64,000 bases of DNA from Asticcacaulis sp. YBE204 (GTDB taxonomy: Bacteria > Pseudomonadota > Alphaproteobacteria > Caulobacterales > Caulobacteraceae): positions 62,001 to 126,000 of the forward strand of contig NZ_AWGF01000014.1 in the NCBI RefSeq assembly GCF_000495855.1, in the 5' to 3' direction. Below the pieces are notes generated by a model. That model was not told the origin of the DNA and ran no database searches. It saw nothing but the letters and a program-made list of their open reading frames with translations. Positions 23,703 through 32,935 of this stretch are shown piece after piece (the stretch's first letter is position 1; every line of letters begins with the position of its first letter). A program made the translations under genes and the position numbers.

Positions 23703-25688
23703 CTATTCCGGACGCGGTTTACGCGGGCCGGTCGGACGCGCCCCACCGGGACGGGGACCGCCGGCGGGACGACCGCCGGGTTTACCAGCGAAGGACGGCT
23801 TGCCACCGAAGGATTTGCCCGCCGGGCGATCACCGCGCGGCTTAAAATCGCGGTCACCACCTTCGCGGGGCTTGTCGAAGCGTGGTTTGTCGCCGAACGA
23901 ACGCGCCGGACGGTCTCCTGCCGGACGATCACCACGCGGTTTGAAGTCACGTTCGCCGTTAGAACGGGGACCACCCTCACGGGGCTTGACGTCGCCACGC
24001 GGCTTATCGAAGCGCGGCTTATCACCGAACGAACGGGCGGGACGGTCACCAGACGGACGATCACCGCGCGGCTTGAAATCACGATCGCCGTTAGAACGGG
24101 GACCACCCTCGCGGGGCTTGAAGTCGCCACGCGGCTTATCGAAGCGCGGCTTGTCACCGAACGAGCGGGCGGGACGATCCCCCGCCGGGCGATCACCACG
24201 CGGTTTGAAGTCACGGTCGCCGCCTTCACGGGGCTTGAAGTCGCCGCGCGGTTTATCAAAGCGCGGTTTGTCGCCGAACGAACGCGCCGGACGGTCGCCT
24301 GCCGGACGATCGCCACGCGGTTTGAAATCACCGCGCGGCTTGAATTCGCCGCGAGACTCGTTTCTCGGACGCTCTTCGCGCGGGCGATCCGGACGCGGGG
24401 CCCATTCGCGCTGACCGCGCGGTTCCGGACGACGGTCGCGGGCCTCGCCATCGCTGGCGAAGCGCGGCCGTTCATCGAAATCCTGATCCTTGAAGTCGCG
24501 TTCCGGGGCCGGTTTACGGAAGGACGGACGGTCGCTGAAAGGACGCGCGGGACGATCACCAAAGGGCTTCGCGCCTGCTGGACGGTCGCCGCGCGGTTTG
24601 AAATCACTGCGCGCGCCCCGCTTGAAGTCGGCACCCGGCGTCGGGCTGGTCGGACGGCCACCGGCAGCGAAACGGTCACCACCGCCGCGACGACCTTCAC
24701 CGCCATCGCGCGACTTAAAGCCCGACTGCGTCTGGCTGGCGGTTTCCGACGGCAGGTTGCGCGGATCGATCTTGTCGGCCAGCAGTTCGCGGATCACGCG
24801 CGGGCCGATTTCCTCGACCTCGCCGTGCTCCAGATTACCGAGCTGGAACGGCCCGTAGGCCATACGGATCAGGCGGTTGACCTTGAGGCCCAGCGAATCC
24901 AGCACCTTGCGGACTTCGCGGTTCTTGCCTTCGGTCAGCGACACCGTGATCCACAGATTGGCGCGGCCATCGGCCTTTTCCTGCGCCTTGTCGAGCTTGG
25001 CTTCGATCGGACCATAGGTGACGCCTTCGACGGTCGTGCCGTTGGCCAGCTTGTCGAGCGCTTCCTGCGTCGTGCGGCCCAGAGCGCGGACGCGGTAAAC
25101 GCGGTTCCAGCCAGTCGTCGGCAGTTCCAGCGCGCGGGCCAGTTCGCCGTCATTGGTCAGCAGCAGCAGACCTTCGGAATTGAGATCGAGGCGGCCAACG
25201 GAAATCACGCGCGGCAGGTCTTCGGGCAGCGACGAAAAGACGGTCGGGCGGCCCTGCGGGTCCTGATGGGTCGTCATCAGGCCGACGGGCTTATGGTAGC
25301 GCCAGACGCGGGTCGGCTCGGCCTTGCGGATCGGCTTGCCTTCGACGGTGATCACGTCTTCGGCGGTCACGGTGACGGCGGGGGTCTCAAGGATGCGGCC
25401 ATTGACGGCGATTTTACCCAAACCGATCAGGCGCTCGACTTCGCGGCGTGAGGCCAGACCGGCGCGGGCCAGTACCTTGGCGATGCGCTCGGCGGGCAGA
25501 GCCGGTTTTTTCGGGCCTTTTTTGTCGCCGAATTTCTTGTCGCCGAAAGCCTTCTTCTCGAATGGCTTTTTGTCGGCAAAGGTTTTTTCGGCACCGGGAT
25601 CGGCGCGGGGGGTGAAGTCTTCGGGGGGCGTCTCGACCGGCGGCGTGTGCGTCGCTTCGGGAGTCGGGTTCTCGTTGTCTTGTGTCAT
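23703..25688 (-). CDS. RsuA/RluB-family rRNA pseudouridine synthase with long repetitive basic tail
   Basis: 23S/16S rRNA pseudouridine synthase. After a Lys-rich leader (FADKKPFEKKAFGDKKFGDK) come an S4 RNA-binding domain (about 55-105, ERIAKVLARAGLASRREVE) and the synthase domain with catalytic Asp in GRLDLNSEGLLLL (~166). From about residue 325 to 661 the protein is a low-complexity Arg/Gly/Asp/Pro tail, including about four tandem units of 33-43 residues of the type DFKPRGDRPAGDRPARSFGD. The enzyme half is of normal size; the tail more than doubles it. ATG at 25688 chosen; a GTG 30 nt upstream is possible. Likely RluB; the exact target uridine cannot be told by eye. Confidence 0.88.
   Translation of the reverse strand: MTQDNENPTPEATHTPPVETPPEDFTPRADPGAEKTFADKKPFEKKAFGDKKFGDKKGPKKPALPAERIAKVLARAGLASRREVERLIGLGKIAVNGRILETPAVTVTAEDVITVEGKPIRKAEPTRVWRYHKPVGLMTTHQDPQGRPTVFSSLPEDLPRVISVGRLDLNSEGLLLLTNDGELARALELPTTGWNRVYRVRALGRTTQEALDKLANGTTVEGVTYGPIEAKLDKAQEKADGRANLWITVSLTEGKNREVRKVLDSLGLKVNRLIRMAYGPFQLGNLEHGEVEEIGPRVIRELLADKIDPRNLPSETASQTQSGFKSRDGGEGRRGGGDRFAAGGRPTSPTPGADFKRGARSDFKPRGDRPAGAKPFGDRPARPFSDRPSFRKPAPERDFKDQDFDERPRFASDGEARDRRPEPRGQREWAPRPDRPREERPRNESRGEFKPRGDFKPRGDRPAGDRPARSFGDKPRFDKPRGDFKPREGGDRDFKPRGDRPAGDRPARSFGDKPRFDKPRGDFKPREGGPRSNGDRDFKPRGDRPSGDRPARSFGDKPRFDKPRGDVKPREGGPRSNGERDFKPRGDRPAGDRPARSFGDKPRFDKPREGGDRDFKPRGDRPAGKSFGGKPSFAGKPGGRPAGGPRPGGARPTGPRKPRPE
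23830..24340 (-). repeat. tandem coding repeats in the pseudouridine synthase tail
   Basis: DNA-level tandem repeats of roughly 100-130 bp encode the DFKPRGDRPAGDRPARSFGD units. Copies differ by synonymous changes and by presence of a PRSNG insert. The array leaves the opposite strand open too, producing a long spurious frame there. Confidence 0.75.
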
Positions 25689-25769
25689 CGGGGTGACTTT
25701 CTGGCTGGGCCTGCTCACGCAGGGCCGTTTTGACTTGACGCCCGCAGCGTTTCACCGGTCTAAAGCCCT

Positions 25770-26240
25770 ATGGCTGACGAAGATGAAACCCTGATGCGTC
25801 TGGCGCTTTCGCTCGCCCAGGAGGCGGCTGACGCCGGCGAGGTGCCGATAGGCGCTTTAATCTACGATCCGTCAAGTAAAACCATCGTTTCGCGCGCAAA
25901 AAATGCGCCGATTACCCTTAACGACCCCTCCGCCCACGCCGAGATACTGGCCATGCGTGACGCGGGGCAGGTACTTCGCAATTACCGCCTCACCGACCTG
26001 TGGCTCTATGCGACGCTGGAGCCGTGTGCCATGTGCGCCGGAGCCCTGTCACACGCCCGCATCGGACGGGTGATATACGGCGCGCCGGACCCCAAGGGCG
26101 GCGCAGTCGACCACGGCCCGAAATTCTTTGCCCAGTCAACCTGTCACTGGCGACCGGAGGTGACCTCCGGCGTGCTTGAGGCCGAGAGCGGGACGATGCT
26201 AAAAGACTTCTTCCGCCAGAGACGCAAAATAAAGGGATAA
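25770..26240 (+). CDS. tadA: tRNA(adenine34) deaminase
   Basis: Deaminates A34 to inosine in tRNA-Arg(ACG), needed to read CGN codons. Zinc-deaminase motifs: PSAHAEILAM (His and catalytic Glu, ~55-58) and LEPCAMCAGAL (Cys pair, ~89-92). 156 aa. Divergent from the pseudouridine synthase with about 80 bp between starts. The next gene begins 3 bp after its stop and is probably in the same transcript. Confidence 0.93.
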   Translation: MADEDETLMRLALSLAQEAADAGEVPIGALIYDPSSKTIVSRAKNAPITLNDPSAHAEILAMRDAGQVLRNYRLTDLWLYATLEPCAMCAGALSHARIGRVIYGAPDPKGGAVDHGPKFFAQSTCHWRPEVTSGVLEAESGTMLKDFFRQRRKIKG

Positions 26241-26243
26241 GCC

Positions 26244-27431
26244 ATGCGCCGCCTGATTGCCGTGTTGTTGACTGTGTACGCGTTCCCCGCCGCCGCCGAC
26301 ACCGTCACGCAGACGGTCTATGAAGGCACGCTCGGCAAGAGCCCCATCGTGCTGGAGGTGCGCAGCGCCACGGTCGGTGGAAAGACGCTCACCGGCGGAC
26401 GTTATTATTACACCAAATATCGCGGCCTGATCCCGCTGGAAGGCCGCGGCAATGGCCTGATGGATGAGCGCCCCTATTGCGAAGACCCGCAATGCCCGGT
26501 CACAGGCACCTTTTCGCTCAAGGCCAGCGCGACGGGACTGACCGGCACATGGACCGCCAAGGGCAAGAGCGCTGCCGTCCCCGTCACCCTGAAAAAGGTG
26601 GCCGCACGCAACGTGGCTTCGACCATAGCGATCCGCACGGTCGAGGACCTGTCGGTCGTCGATACGGTTCTGGAATCGCCCGACGTGCCGGTGGGCGACG
26701 ATCCGTTCCGTTCGCGCCGCCTCAATCAGGATAATGTTTACGGACCTGAGACTGTGGTAGGGCCGATCGCCTACCGCACCGTGACCGACAAGGCGACCGG
26801 CGTGCACTACCTCAGCCTGACGCGTCACCCCGACGCGGCAGCCATGAAAAAGGTCAATGCGACGCTGGATATCGAGCGTTATTTCCGCCTCGAAGGCGCG
26901 CTCGATTGCTTGTCGATGAAGGGGGGTAACGGCCAGGGGACGACGGGCGGCTACGACGAAACCACCGAGAAAGTTGTCTACCTGACGCCAACCCTGATGG
27001 CCGTCGAAGACGCCGGCTCGACCTATTGCGGTGGCGCGCACCCCAATAATTACTGGGTCATCCACACCTACGACCTGCGGCAAGGCGGCGAACTCGATTT
27101 CGACCGGGTGCTGAAGCTCTTCAACACGCCCGCAGGCTGGAAAGACGGCGACGAACGATCGGAAACCGCCGAATATAAAGCCTTGCAGGCGAAGCTGAAC
27201 CCTAAATCACCGTGGTTCGCCGCCGATGTCGATCGGGAGTGTCTCGGTGAAGATGTCGAAAGCTACGGCGGTGGCTACAGTTTCTCGTTCGGCGCCAAGG
27301 GCCTTGTCGTCTCGCGTACCGATCTGCCGCACGCTCTGGGGGCCTGTATGGGCGTCTATTATGTCGTGCCCTACGCCGAACTGAAATCCTTGTGGCGGCC
27401 CGAGGCCAAGGCCTACTTTCCAAATCTTTAG
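26244..27431 (+). CDS. secreted protein with DUF3298-like C-terminal region
   Basis: Predicted periplasmic protein of 395 aa with signal peptide MRRLIAVLLTVYAFPAAA. The N-terminal third (to ~115) is a beta-rich repeat-like region (GTFSLKASATGLTGTWTAKG). The C-terminal half has STYCGGAHPNNYWVIHTYDL and YYVVPYAELKSLW, a pattern of the DUF3298 domain found in exported envelope proteins. Function unknown. It follows tadA by 3 bp, an association of convenience rather than pathway. Confidence 0.65.
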   Translation: MRRLIAVLLTVYAFPAAADTVTQTVYEGTLGKSPIVLEVRSATVGGKTLTGGRYYYTKYRGLIPLEGRGNGLMDERPYCEDPQCPVTGTFSLKASATGLTGTWTAKGKSAAVPVTLKKVAARNVASTIAIRTVEDLSVVDTVLESPDVPVGDDPFRSRRLNQDNVYGPETVVGPIAYRTVTDKATGVHYLSLTRHPDAAAMKKVNATLDIERYFRLEGALDCLSMKGGNGQGTTGGYDETTEKVVYLTPTLMAVEDAGSTYCGGAHPNNYWVIHTYDLRQGGELDFDRVLKLFNTPAGWKDGDERSETAEYKALQAKLNPKSPWFAADVDRECLGEDVESYGGGYSFSFGAKGLVVSRTDLPHALGACMGVYYVVPYAELKSLWRPEAKAYFPNL

Positions 27432-27500
27432 GCGCACAGACCTTTAAACCCCTGCATTTTTACACCTTAACGGTTCCAGTGTTCCGAGTGATAACAGCCT

Positions 27501-28397
27501 ATGACCTTCGATATGACTGAACTAACCACGCGCTTCGGCTATTTCGTTGCCAATGTGAAAAATGCCTGGGGCGACATTACTCAGCATTCGGTTTTCCTGT
27601 CGAACCTGCTGATCGCCGCCCTGATCCTGATGGTCACCCTGTTCCTCTCGCAGTGGCTGTCGAACACGGTGAAAAAAACCGCCAAGCGCTATGCCCATTC
27701 CGACGCCGACCGCACCCTGCCGGAGTTCCTGTCGCAACTCGTCTGGTGGATGGTGATGATCGTCGGGCTGGTCGTTATCCTCAATCGGCTGGGCGTGCAG
27801 ACGACCTCGATCCTGACCGTGCTGGGTGCCGCGTCGCTGGCCATCGGCCTGTCGCTGCAAGGGACGCTGGCCAATGTGGCGTCGGGGATCATGCTGCTCG
27901 CGCAGAAGCCCTACCGTATCGGCGATACCGTCACCATCGGGGACAGTTCGGGCACGGTCGTGCGGCTGGGCCTGTTCCTGACCGAGATCACCAATGGCGA
28001 CAATCACAAGGTCTATATCCCTAACGCCAAGATCTTTTCCGACCGCATCATCAACCAGACCCATTACGGCCACCGGACTCTGGCCCTGTTGGTAAACGTC
28101 GATTTCGCCACCGATCTCGATGAGGCGCTCGGCATTCTCAAGACCATCACCGCCGAGCATCCGGGGACGATGGGAACGCCCGCCGTGTGGGCAGGCGTCG
28201 AAAACTTCATGGACAATGGCGTGCAACTCAAGGTCACCGCGCAGGTCGAGGTCGCCAAGCACGGTCAGATCCGCGCCGATATCCTCAAATCGATCAAGGA
28301 AACCTTCCACGCCCACGGCATCATGATCCCCTACCCGCATCAGGTCGGGATCGAGAAGTATCCTAAGCCGGAAACGCCAACCCCACCGGCAGCCTGA
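27501..28397 (+). CDS. MscS-type mechanosensitive ion channel
   Basis: Small-conductance mechanosensitive channel, releasing solutes on osmotic downshock. Three membrane helices (about 30-52, 72-95 and 100-120); the pore helix reads VLGAASLAIGLSLQGTLANV, followed by the family motif GIMLLAQKPYRIGDTV and the cytoplasmic beta domain with VYIPNAKIFSDRIINQT. 298 aa, similar to E. coli MscS (286). Followed by a strong bidirectional terminator. Confidence 0.93.
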   Translation: MTFDMTELTTRFGYFVANVKNAWGDITQHSVFLSNLLIAALILMVTLFLSQWLSNTVKKTAKRYAHSDADRTLPEFLSQLVWWMVMIVGLVVILNRLGVQTTSILTVLGAASLAIGLSLQGTLANVASGIMLLAQKPYRIGDTVTIGDSSGTVVRLGLFLTEITNGDNHKVYIPNAKIFSDRIINQTHYGHRTLALLVNVDFATDLDEALGILKTITAEHPGTMGTPAVWAGVENFMDNGVQLKVTAQVEVAKHGQIRADILKSIKETFHAHGIMIPYPHQVGIEKYPKPETPTPPAA

Positions 28398-28398
28398 T

Positions 28399-28434
28399 AA
28401 GAAAAAGCCCGGTCGGTTGACCGGGCTTTTTCTT
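28399..28434. terminator. bidirectional intrinsic terminator
   Basis: Perfect 16-bp stem (arms 28399-28414 and 28419-28434, core AAAAAGCCCGGTC) with loop GGTT. The A run on one side and T run on the other make it work for both the mscS-like gene and the convergent RND transporter, whose stop codon lies inside it. Confidence 0.92.
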
Positions 28435-31400
28435 ACTCGTCTTTAAGGTGGTTATACTCATCCGCCGACAAAACGCGCTTCTCGTCCTCCGCCTTGCCGT
28501 CGGCATGGAAGAACGGCGAGATGCGCTTGCCGATGGCGTTCGACAGCTTGTCGATCAGGATATACATGACCGGAATGAACAGCAGCGACAAAAGCGTCGA
28601 GGTGATCAGGCCGCCGATCACCGCCACGGCCATCGGCTGACGGAAGGCGTCGCTGCCGACGGCGACCGGGATCATCCCTGCCCCCATCGCAATCGTCGTC
28701 ATGATAATCGGACGGGCGCGTTTGCGGGCGGCATCCATCAGGGCGTCCTGACGCGGCACCCCGGCCTTCATCTCGACCATGGCGTATTCGACCAGCAGGA
28801 TCGAATTCTTGGCCGCGATGCCGGTGAGCATGATCAGGCCGATCATCGACGGCATAGACATCGACATCCCGCACAGGACCAGCGCGATGAAGGCGCCGCC
28901 GAACGACACCGGCAGGGCCATCAGGATGGTGAACGGGTGGCTGAAGCTGCCGAACAGCAGGATAAGCACGATCAGCATCAGGATGATCCCGGTTCCGATC
29001 GCGATGCCGAAGTTCTTGCCCATATCGGCGAAGTCTTCGCTGTCCGGCGAGACGACGCTGCGCACGCCGGGAACTTCGCCGGCCATGACCTTCTTCATCG
29101 TCGGCAGGGCCTTGATCGCCTTGTCCGCCGTGCCGTTGGGCACGCCGTTGAGGTCGGCCTTGATGGTGGACGAGCGCGTCCGGTCTAGGCGGTTGATCTC
29201 GATCGGCCCGGCCCCGAAGGTGACGTCGGCCACCGCCGTCAGCGGCACCGAGGTGCCGAACCGGGTCGGCACCATCAGGGTATCGAGATTATTGACGTCG
29301 AGGCGTGTAGACTCCTTGAGCAGGACGCGGATCGGGACCTGACGGTCGCCGTCGTTATATTTGGCCAGCACCTGATCGATGTCGCCCATGGTCGCCACGC
29401 GGGCCGCCTGAGAAATCGCCTGGGTCGAAACCCCCATCAATGCGGCCTGATCGGCCTTGGGCGTGATGATGATTTCCGGCCGCGTGACGTTGTCGTCCGA
29501 ATGGACGTTGGTCAGTTCCTTGAGCCCCTGCATTTCGCGGATCAGCTGGATCGAGGTGTCGCGCAGGGTTTCGTGATTGTCGGACACCAGCAGGTAGGAC
29601 ACGCCGGTCCCGCCGCCGCCTTCCTGACCGAAGGAGGCATGGACACCGGGATAGTTGTGCAGAACCTCGGTGAAGGACCGCTCGAATTCCGTCTGCGACA
29701 TCTTGCGGTCCTTGATCGGCACCAGATTGACCGTCAGGGTGGCCGTATTGGTGCCGATGACGGCGTAGGTGCTCTTGACCTCAGGACGCTTTTTCAGCTC
29801 GGCCATGAAGGCCTGCACCGTCGCGTCGGTTTCAGCCAGCGGCGTCCCCGGCGGATAGGTGACGTTCATCACCGACATCGACTGATCGCCCGCCGGAATG
29901 TTGTCCGAAGGGATGACGATGACCAGCGCCGTCGAACTGACGAAGAACAGGATCGCCGCGGCGACCGTCAGCCATTTATGGCGCAGGCAGAAGCCGAGCA
30001 GTTTGAGGTAGTCCTTCATCCAGAAGGGTTCGTCGTGCTTGTGCTCCTCGCCCGGCTTGACGCGCAGGAGATAGGCCCCCATTAGCGGCGTCAGGGTTCG
30101 CGCGACCACCAGCGAGAAGATGACCGAGACGCAGGCAGCGATGGCGAAGGTCTTGAAGAACTGTCCCACAATGCCCGGCATGAAACCGGTCGGCGCGAAG
30201 ACGGCCACCAGGGTCGCGGTCGTCGCCACGACGGCCAGACCGATTTCGTCTGCGGCCTCGATGGCGGCCTGATAGGGCTTCTTGCCTTCGCGGATGTGAC
30301 GGACGATGTTCTCGATTTCCACGATGGCGTCGTCGACGAGAATGCCGACGGTCAGCGACAGGGCCAGCAGCGAGACGATGTTGAACGACTCGTTGATGGC
30401 GTGCATCACGTAGAAGGTAGGCAGCAATGACATCGGCATGGCGACAGCGGCGATAAAGGTCGCGCGCAGGTCGCGCAGGAACAGCCACACCACGAAGACC
30501 GCCAGCAGCGCGCCGATGATCAGCGCCTCGAACGACACCTCGTAGGAGCGATGCACTTCATCGACCGACGAGGCGACCTGCACGATCTGAACGTTCGGGT
30601 TTTCGGCCTGAAGTTTGTCGAGCGCCGCGCGAACGCCTTCGGCGACATGGACTTCGGAGGTGTTGCGCGTGCGCTCGACATTGAAGCCGACGACTTCGTT
30701 GCCATTGAAGCGGGCGCGCGAGCGCGGCTCCGACCAGGTGTCGATGACCTGACCCAGATCGCCGAGACGGACGCTGCTGCCATTCGACAGGGTGATGCGC
30801 TTGTCCGACAGGGCGGCAACCGTATCGGCATTGCCGAGCGTGCGGATCGTCTGTTCCGTGCCGCCGGAATTGAAGCGGCCGCCGGGCATGTTGACGTTGA
30901 AGGCAGTCAGTTGCTGGCTGATGTCGGCGGCGGTGACGCCCAGCCCGGCCAGCTTCCCGGCATCCAGCTCGACGCGGATTTCACGATCGACGCCGCCGTT
31001 GCGGTTGACCTTGGCGACGCCCTTGACACCCAGAACGCGCTTGGAAATATCGTTGTCGACATACCACGACAGCTGTTCCGGCGACATGTTCGACGCCCGG
31101 ATCGTGTAGGTCAGAAGCGGCTGCCCCGACGCATTGTCGACGCGCGAAATGATCGGGTCCTGCACGTCGCCGGGCAGGTTGCCGCGCACCCCCGCCACCG
31201 CGTTGCGCACGTCGTTGGTCGCCTTTTCGAGGTCCGTCCCCAACTGGAACTGCACGAGTGTGGTCGAGGCGCCTTCCGACACGACCGAGCGGATGTGGCG
31301 CACGTCGCCGAGGCCCGACACCGAGTCCTCGACGATACGGGTGACCTGATTTTGCAGTTCGGACGGCGCAGCGCCGGAGCGCACCACCGTCACGACGACG

Positions 31401-31570
31401 AACGGGAAATCGACGTCGGGCCAGTTATTAACCCGCATGCTCTGGAAACCGGCGATCCCCAGAAAGGTCATCAGGATGAAGAAGACCAGAGTCGGGATCG
31501 GGTTGCGGATCGACCACGATGAAATCTGGAAGCCGCCGGGACGTTTGTCGGCTGTAGGAGGAGTCGACAT
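28433..31570 (-). CDS. efflux RND transporter permease subunit (HAE1 type)
   Basis: Proton-driven inner-membrane pump of 1045 aa for drugs or other hydrophobic compounds, working with the adaptor encoded just upstream and an outer-membrane channel encoded elsewhere. Twelve membrane helices with the two large periplasmic loops; the proton-relay Asp pair is in GILVDDAIVEIEN (~400), and the motif ARTLTPLMGAYLLR follows. Two nucleotides separate it from the adaptor stop. The HAE1 group is inferred from motif and length; substrate unknown. Confidence 0.93.
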   Translation of the reverse strand: MSTPPTADKRPGGFQISSWSIRNPIPTLVFFILMTFLGIAGFQSMRVNNWPDVDFPFVVVTVVRSGAAPSELQNQVTRIVEDSVSGLGDVRHIRSVVSEGASTTLVQFQLGTDLEKATNDVRNAVAGVRGNLPGDVQDPIISRVDNASGQPLLTYTIRASNMSPEQLSWYVDNDISKRVLGVKGVAKVNRNGGVDREIRVELDAGKLAGLGVTAADISQQLTAFNVNMPGGRFNSGGTEQTIRTLGNADTVAALSDKRITLSNGSSVRLGDLGQVIDTWSEPRSRARFNGNEVVGFNVERTRNTSEVHVAEGVRAALDKLQAENPNVQIVQVASSVDEVHRSYEVSFEALIIGALLAVFVVWLFLRDLRATFIAAVAMPMSLLPTFYVMHAINESFNIVSLLALSLTVGILVDDAIVEIENIVRHIREGKKPYQAAIEAADEIGLAVVATTATLVAVFAPTGFMPGIVGQFFKTFAIAACVSVIFSLVVARTLTPLMGAYLLRVKPGEEHKHDEPFWMKDYLKLLGFCLRHKWLTVAAAILFFVSSTALVIVIPSDNIPAGDQSMSVMNVTYPPGTPLAETDATVQAFMAELKKRPEVKSTYAVIGTNTATLTVNLVPIKDRKMSQTEFERSFTEVLHNYPGVHASFGQEGGGGTGVSYLLVSDNHETLRDTSIQLIREMQGLKELTNVHSDDNVTRPEIIITPKADQAALMGVSTQAISQAARVATMGDIDQVLAKYNDGDRQVPIRVLLKESTRLDVNNLDTLMVPTRFGTSVPLTAVADVTFGAGPIEINRLDRTRSSTIKADLNGVPNGTADKAIKALPTMKKVMAGEVPGVRSVVSPDSEDFADMGKNFGIAIGTGIILMLIVLILLFGSFSHPFTILMALPVSFGGAFIALVLCGMSMSMPSMIGLIMLTGIAAKNSILLVEYAMVEMKAGVPRQDALMDAARKRARPIIMTTIAMGAGMIPVAVGSDAFRQPMAVAVIGGLITSTLLSLLFIPVMYILIDKLSNAIGKRISPFFHADGKAEDEKRVLSADEYNHLKDE

Positions 31571-31572
31571 GA

Positions 31573-32739
31573 TTACTTCGCCTCGCTGCCGGCGGGCTTG
31601 GCCGCAGGGGCCTTACCGATCGTGACCGTATCGCCGTCATTGAGGAAACCTGCCCCCGTCGTGACGACCTTTTCACCCGGCGTCACGCCGTCGCGCAGGA
31701 CGACCGTATTGCCGGTCACCTGCCCCAGTGTCACCGCCCGGAAAACGGCCTTGTTCTTGGCGTCGACCACGAAGACGCCCGAACGGTTGTCTTTATAAAC
31801 AATGGCTTTTTGCGGCACGCTGACGACGTTGCGGTCGCCGACATTGACGCTGCCGCGACCGAACTGACCCGGTTTGAAACCCGCCGTGGCCGGGATGGCG
31901 ATGCGGGCATAGCCGAGGCGCGTTTCCGGATTGACCGCCGGGGTGACGACGCGGACCGTGCCGGACACGCTGTTGCCCAGATCGTTGGTGACCGTGGCGC
32001 TCATGCCCGGCTTGATCAGGTTGAGTTCGGTCTCGACCACTTCCATGTTCAGTTCGATGCGGTTGTCGCGAACGATGCGGAACAGCTCGACGCCGGGGCT
32101 GACGATCTGACCCGCCACGGCGGTGCGCGAGGTGATCAGGCCCGATACAGGCGCGCGGACCACCGTCTGAGCCAGACGCGTGCCGACCTCGGTGCGCGAG
32201 GCTTCGGCGGTAGAGACCTGAGCCAGTGCCGTCTTGTGCGCGGACTCTTTTTCATCGATGGCCGCCTGCGAGGCATAGCCCTTGTCGAACAGTTCCTTGT
32301 AGCGCTGATAGGCGCGCTCGGCCTCGACGGCCTGCGCCCTGGCGCTCGACACCCCGGCCTCGGCCTGTTGGTACTGCGCGCGCAGACCGGCATCGTTCAT
32401 TTTCAGCAGCGGCTGGCCCTGGGTAACGTATTGACCTTCATCGACCAGAACCGCCGTGGCCGTCAGGCCGCCGACTTCCGCGCCGATGGGGGCTTCCTGC
32501 CACGCCCCGATGGTGCCCGATCCCGTGATCAGACCCGGCGCCACGGCTTCGCCCGCCACCGCGACCTCGACCAGCGCATTGTGGTGCGCCGCACCCTTCT
32601 CCGCCTCTTTGTCCTTCTTACCGCCGGAGCAGCCCGTCAGCAGGGTCCCTCCCAGAAGCATCACGGCGGCGACCGCTGAGACCTTCAACGCTGAACGGTA
32701 CGATATAACATTAGTAATCGCGGGAAAGACGGCGCGCAT
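31573..32739 (-). CDS. RND efflux periplasmic adaptor (membrane fusion protein), lipoprotein
   Basis: Adaptor subunit of the RND pump. Lipobox LLTGC (Cys ~37) anchors it. The biotinyl-lipoyl-like halves (VGGLTATAVLVDEGQYV and VRAPVSGLITSRTAVAGQIV) flank an alpha-helical hairpin (about 110-180), then the beta-barrel and membrane-proximal domains. 388 aa. A dyad about 45 bp upstream of the start could bind a TetR-type regulator. No regulator gene is next to it. Confidence 0.92.
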   Translation of the reverse strand: MRAVFPAITNVISYRSALKVSAVAAVMLLGGTLLTGCSGGKKDKEAEKGAAHHNALVEVAVAGEAVAPGLITGSGTIGAWQEAPIGAEVGGLTATAVLVDEGQYVTQGQPLLKMNDAGLRAQYQQAEAGVSSARAQAVEAERAYQRYKELFDKGYASQAAIDEKESAHKTALAQVSTAEASRTEVGTRLAQTVVRAPVSGLITSRTAVAGQIVSPGVELFRIVRDNRIELNMEVVETELNLIKPGMSATVTNDLGNSVSGTVRVVTPAVNPETRLGYARIAIPATAGFKPGQFGRGSVNVGDRNVVSVPQKAIVYKDNRSGVFVVDAKNKAVFRAVTLGQVTGNTVVLRDGVTPGEKVVTTGAGFLNDGDTVTIGKAPAAKPAGSEAK

Positions 32740-32781
32740 AGCGGGTTCCTGAACGGCTTGATATCAATTCTCATCTATCGT

Positions 32782-32801
32782 TTTACTGAACGAACAGTCA
32801 A
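32782..32801. promoter_or_regulatory. possible operator dyad upstream of the RND operon
   Basis: Arms TTTACTG (32782-32788) and CAGTCAA (32795-32801) match in 6 of 7 positions around a 6-nt centre. Dyads of the form ACTG...CAGT are typical of TetR-family operators before RND operons. It also lies within 160 bp of the divergent zinc protease gene. No regulator is visible nearby. Confidence 0.4.
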
Positions 32802-32935
32802 CGAAGCGTGCATTAAAAATATGCAATGCAACTAAATCCACACAGGCGCGATGGGCGGCGTCAAAGGGTACCCTATTGTCTCCTTACGAAAGCCGGTTAA
32901 ACTGACAGAGAAACAATCAGAGGGAACACAGGCAC

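Noticed and set aside
23830-24400. CRISPR-like appearance of regular repeats
   Set aside because: Repeats are coding, in frame, of varying length and without unique spacers; no cas genes in the window.
23643-25451. 602-codon plus-strand frame opposite the pseudouridine synthase
   Set aside because: Product of the tandem repeat read on the wrong strand (Thr/Arg repeats). The minus-strand gene has S4 and synthase motifs.
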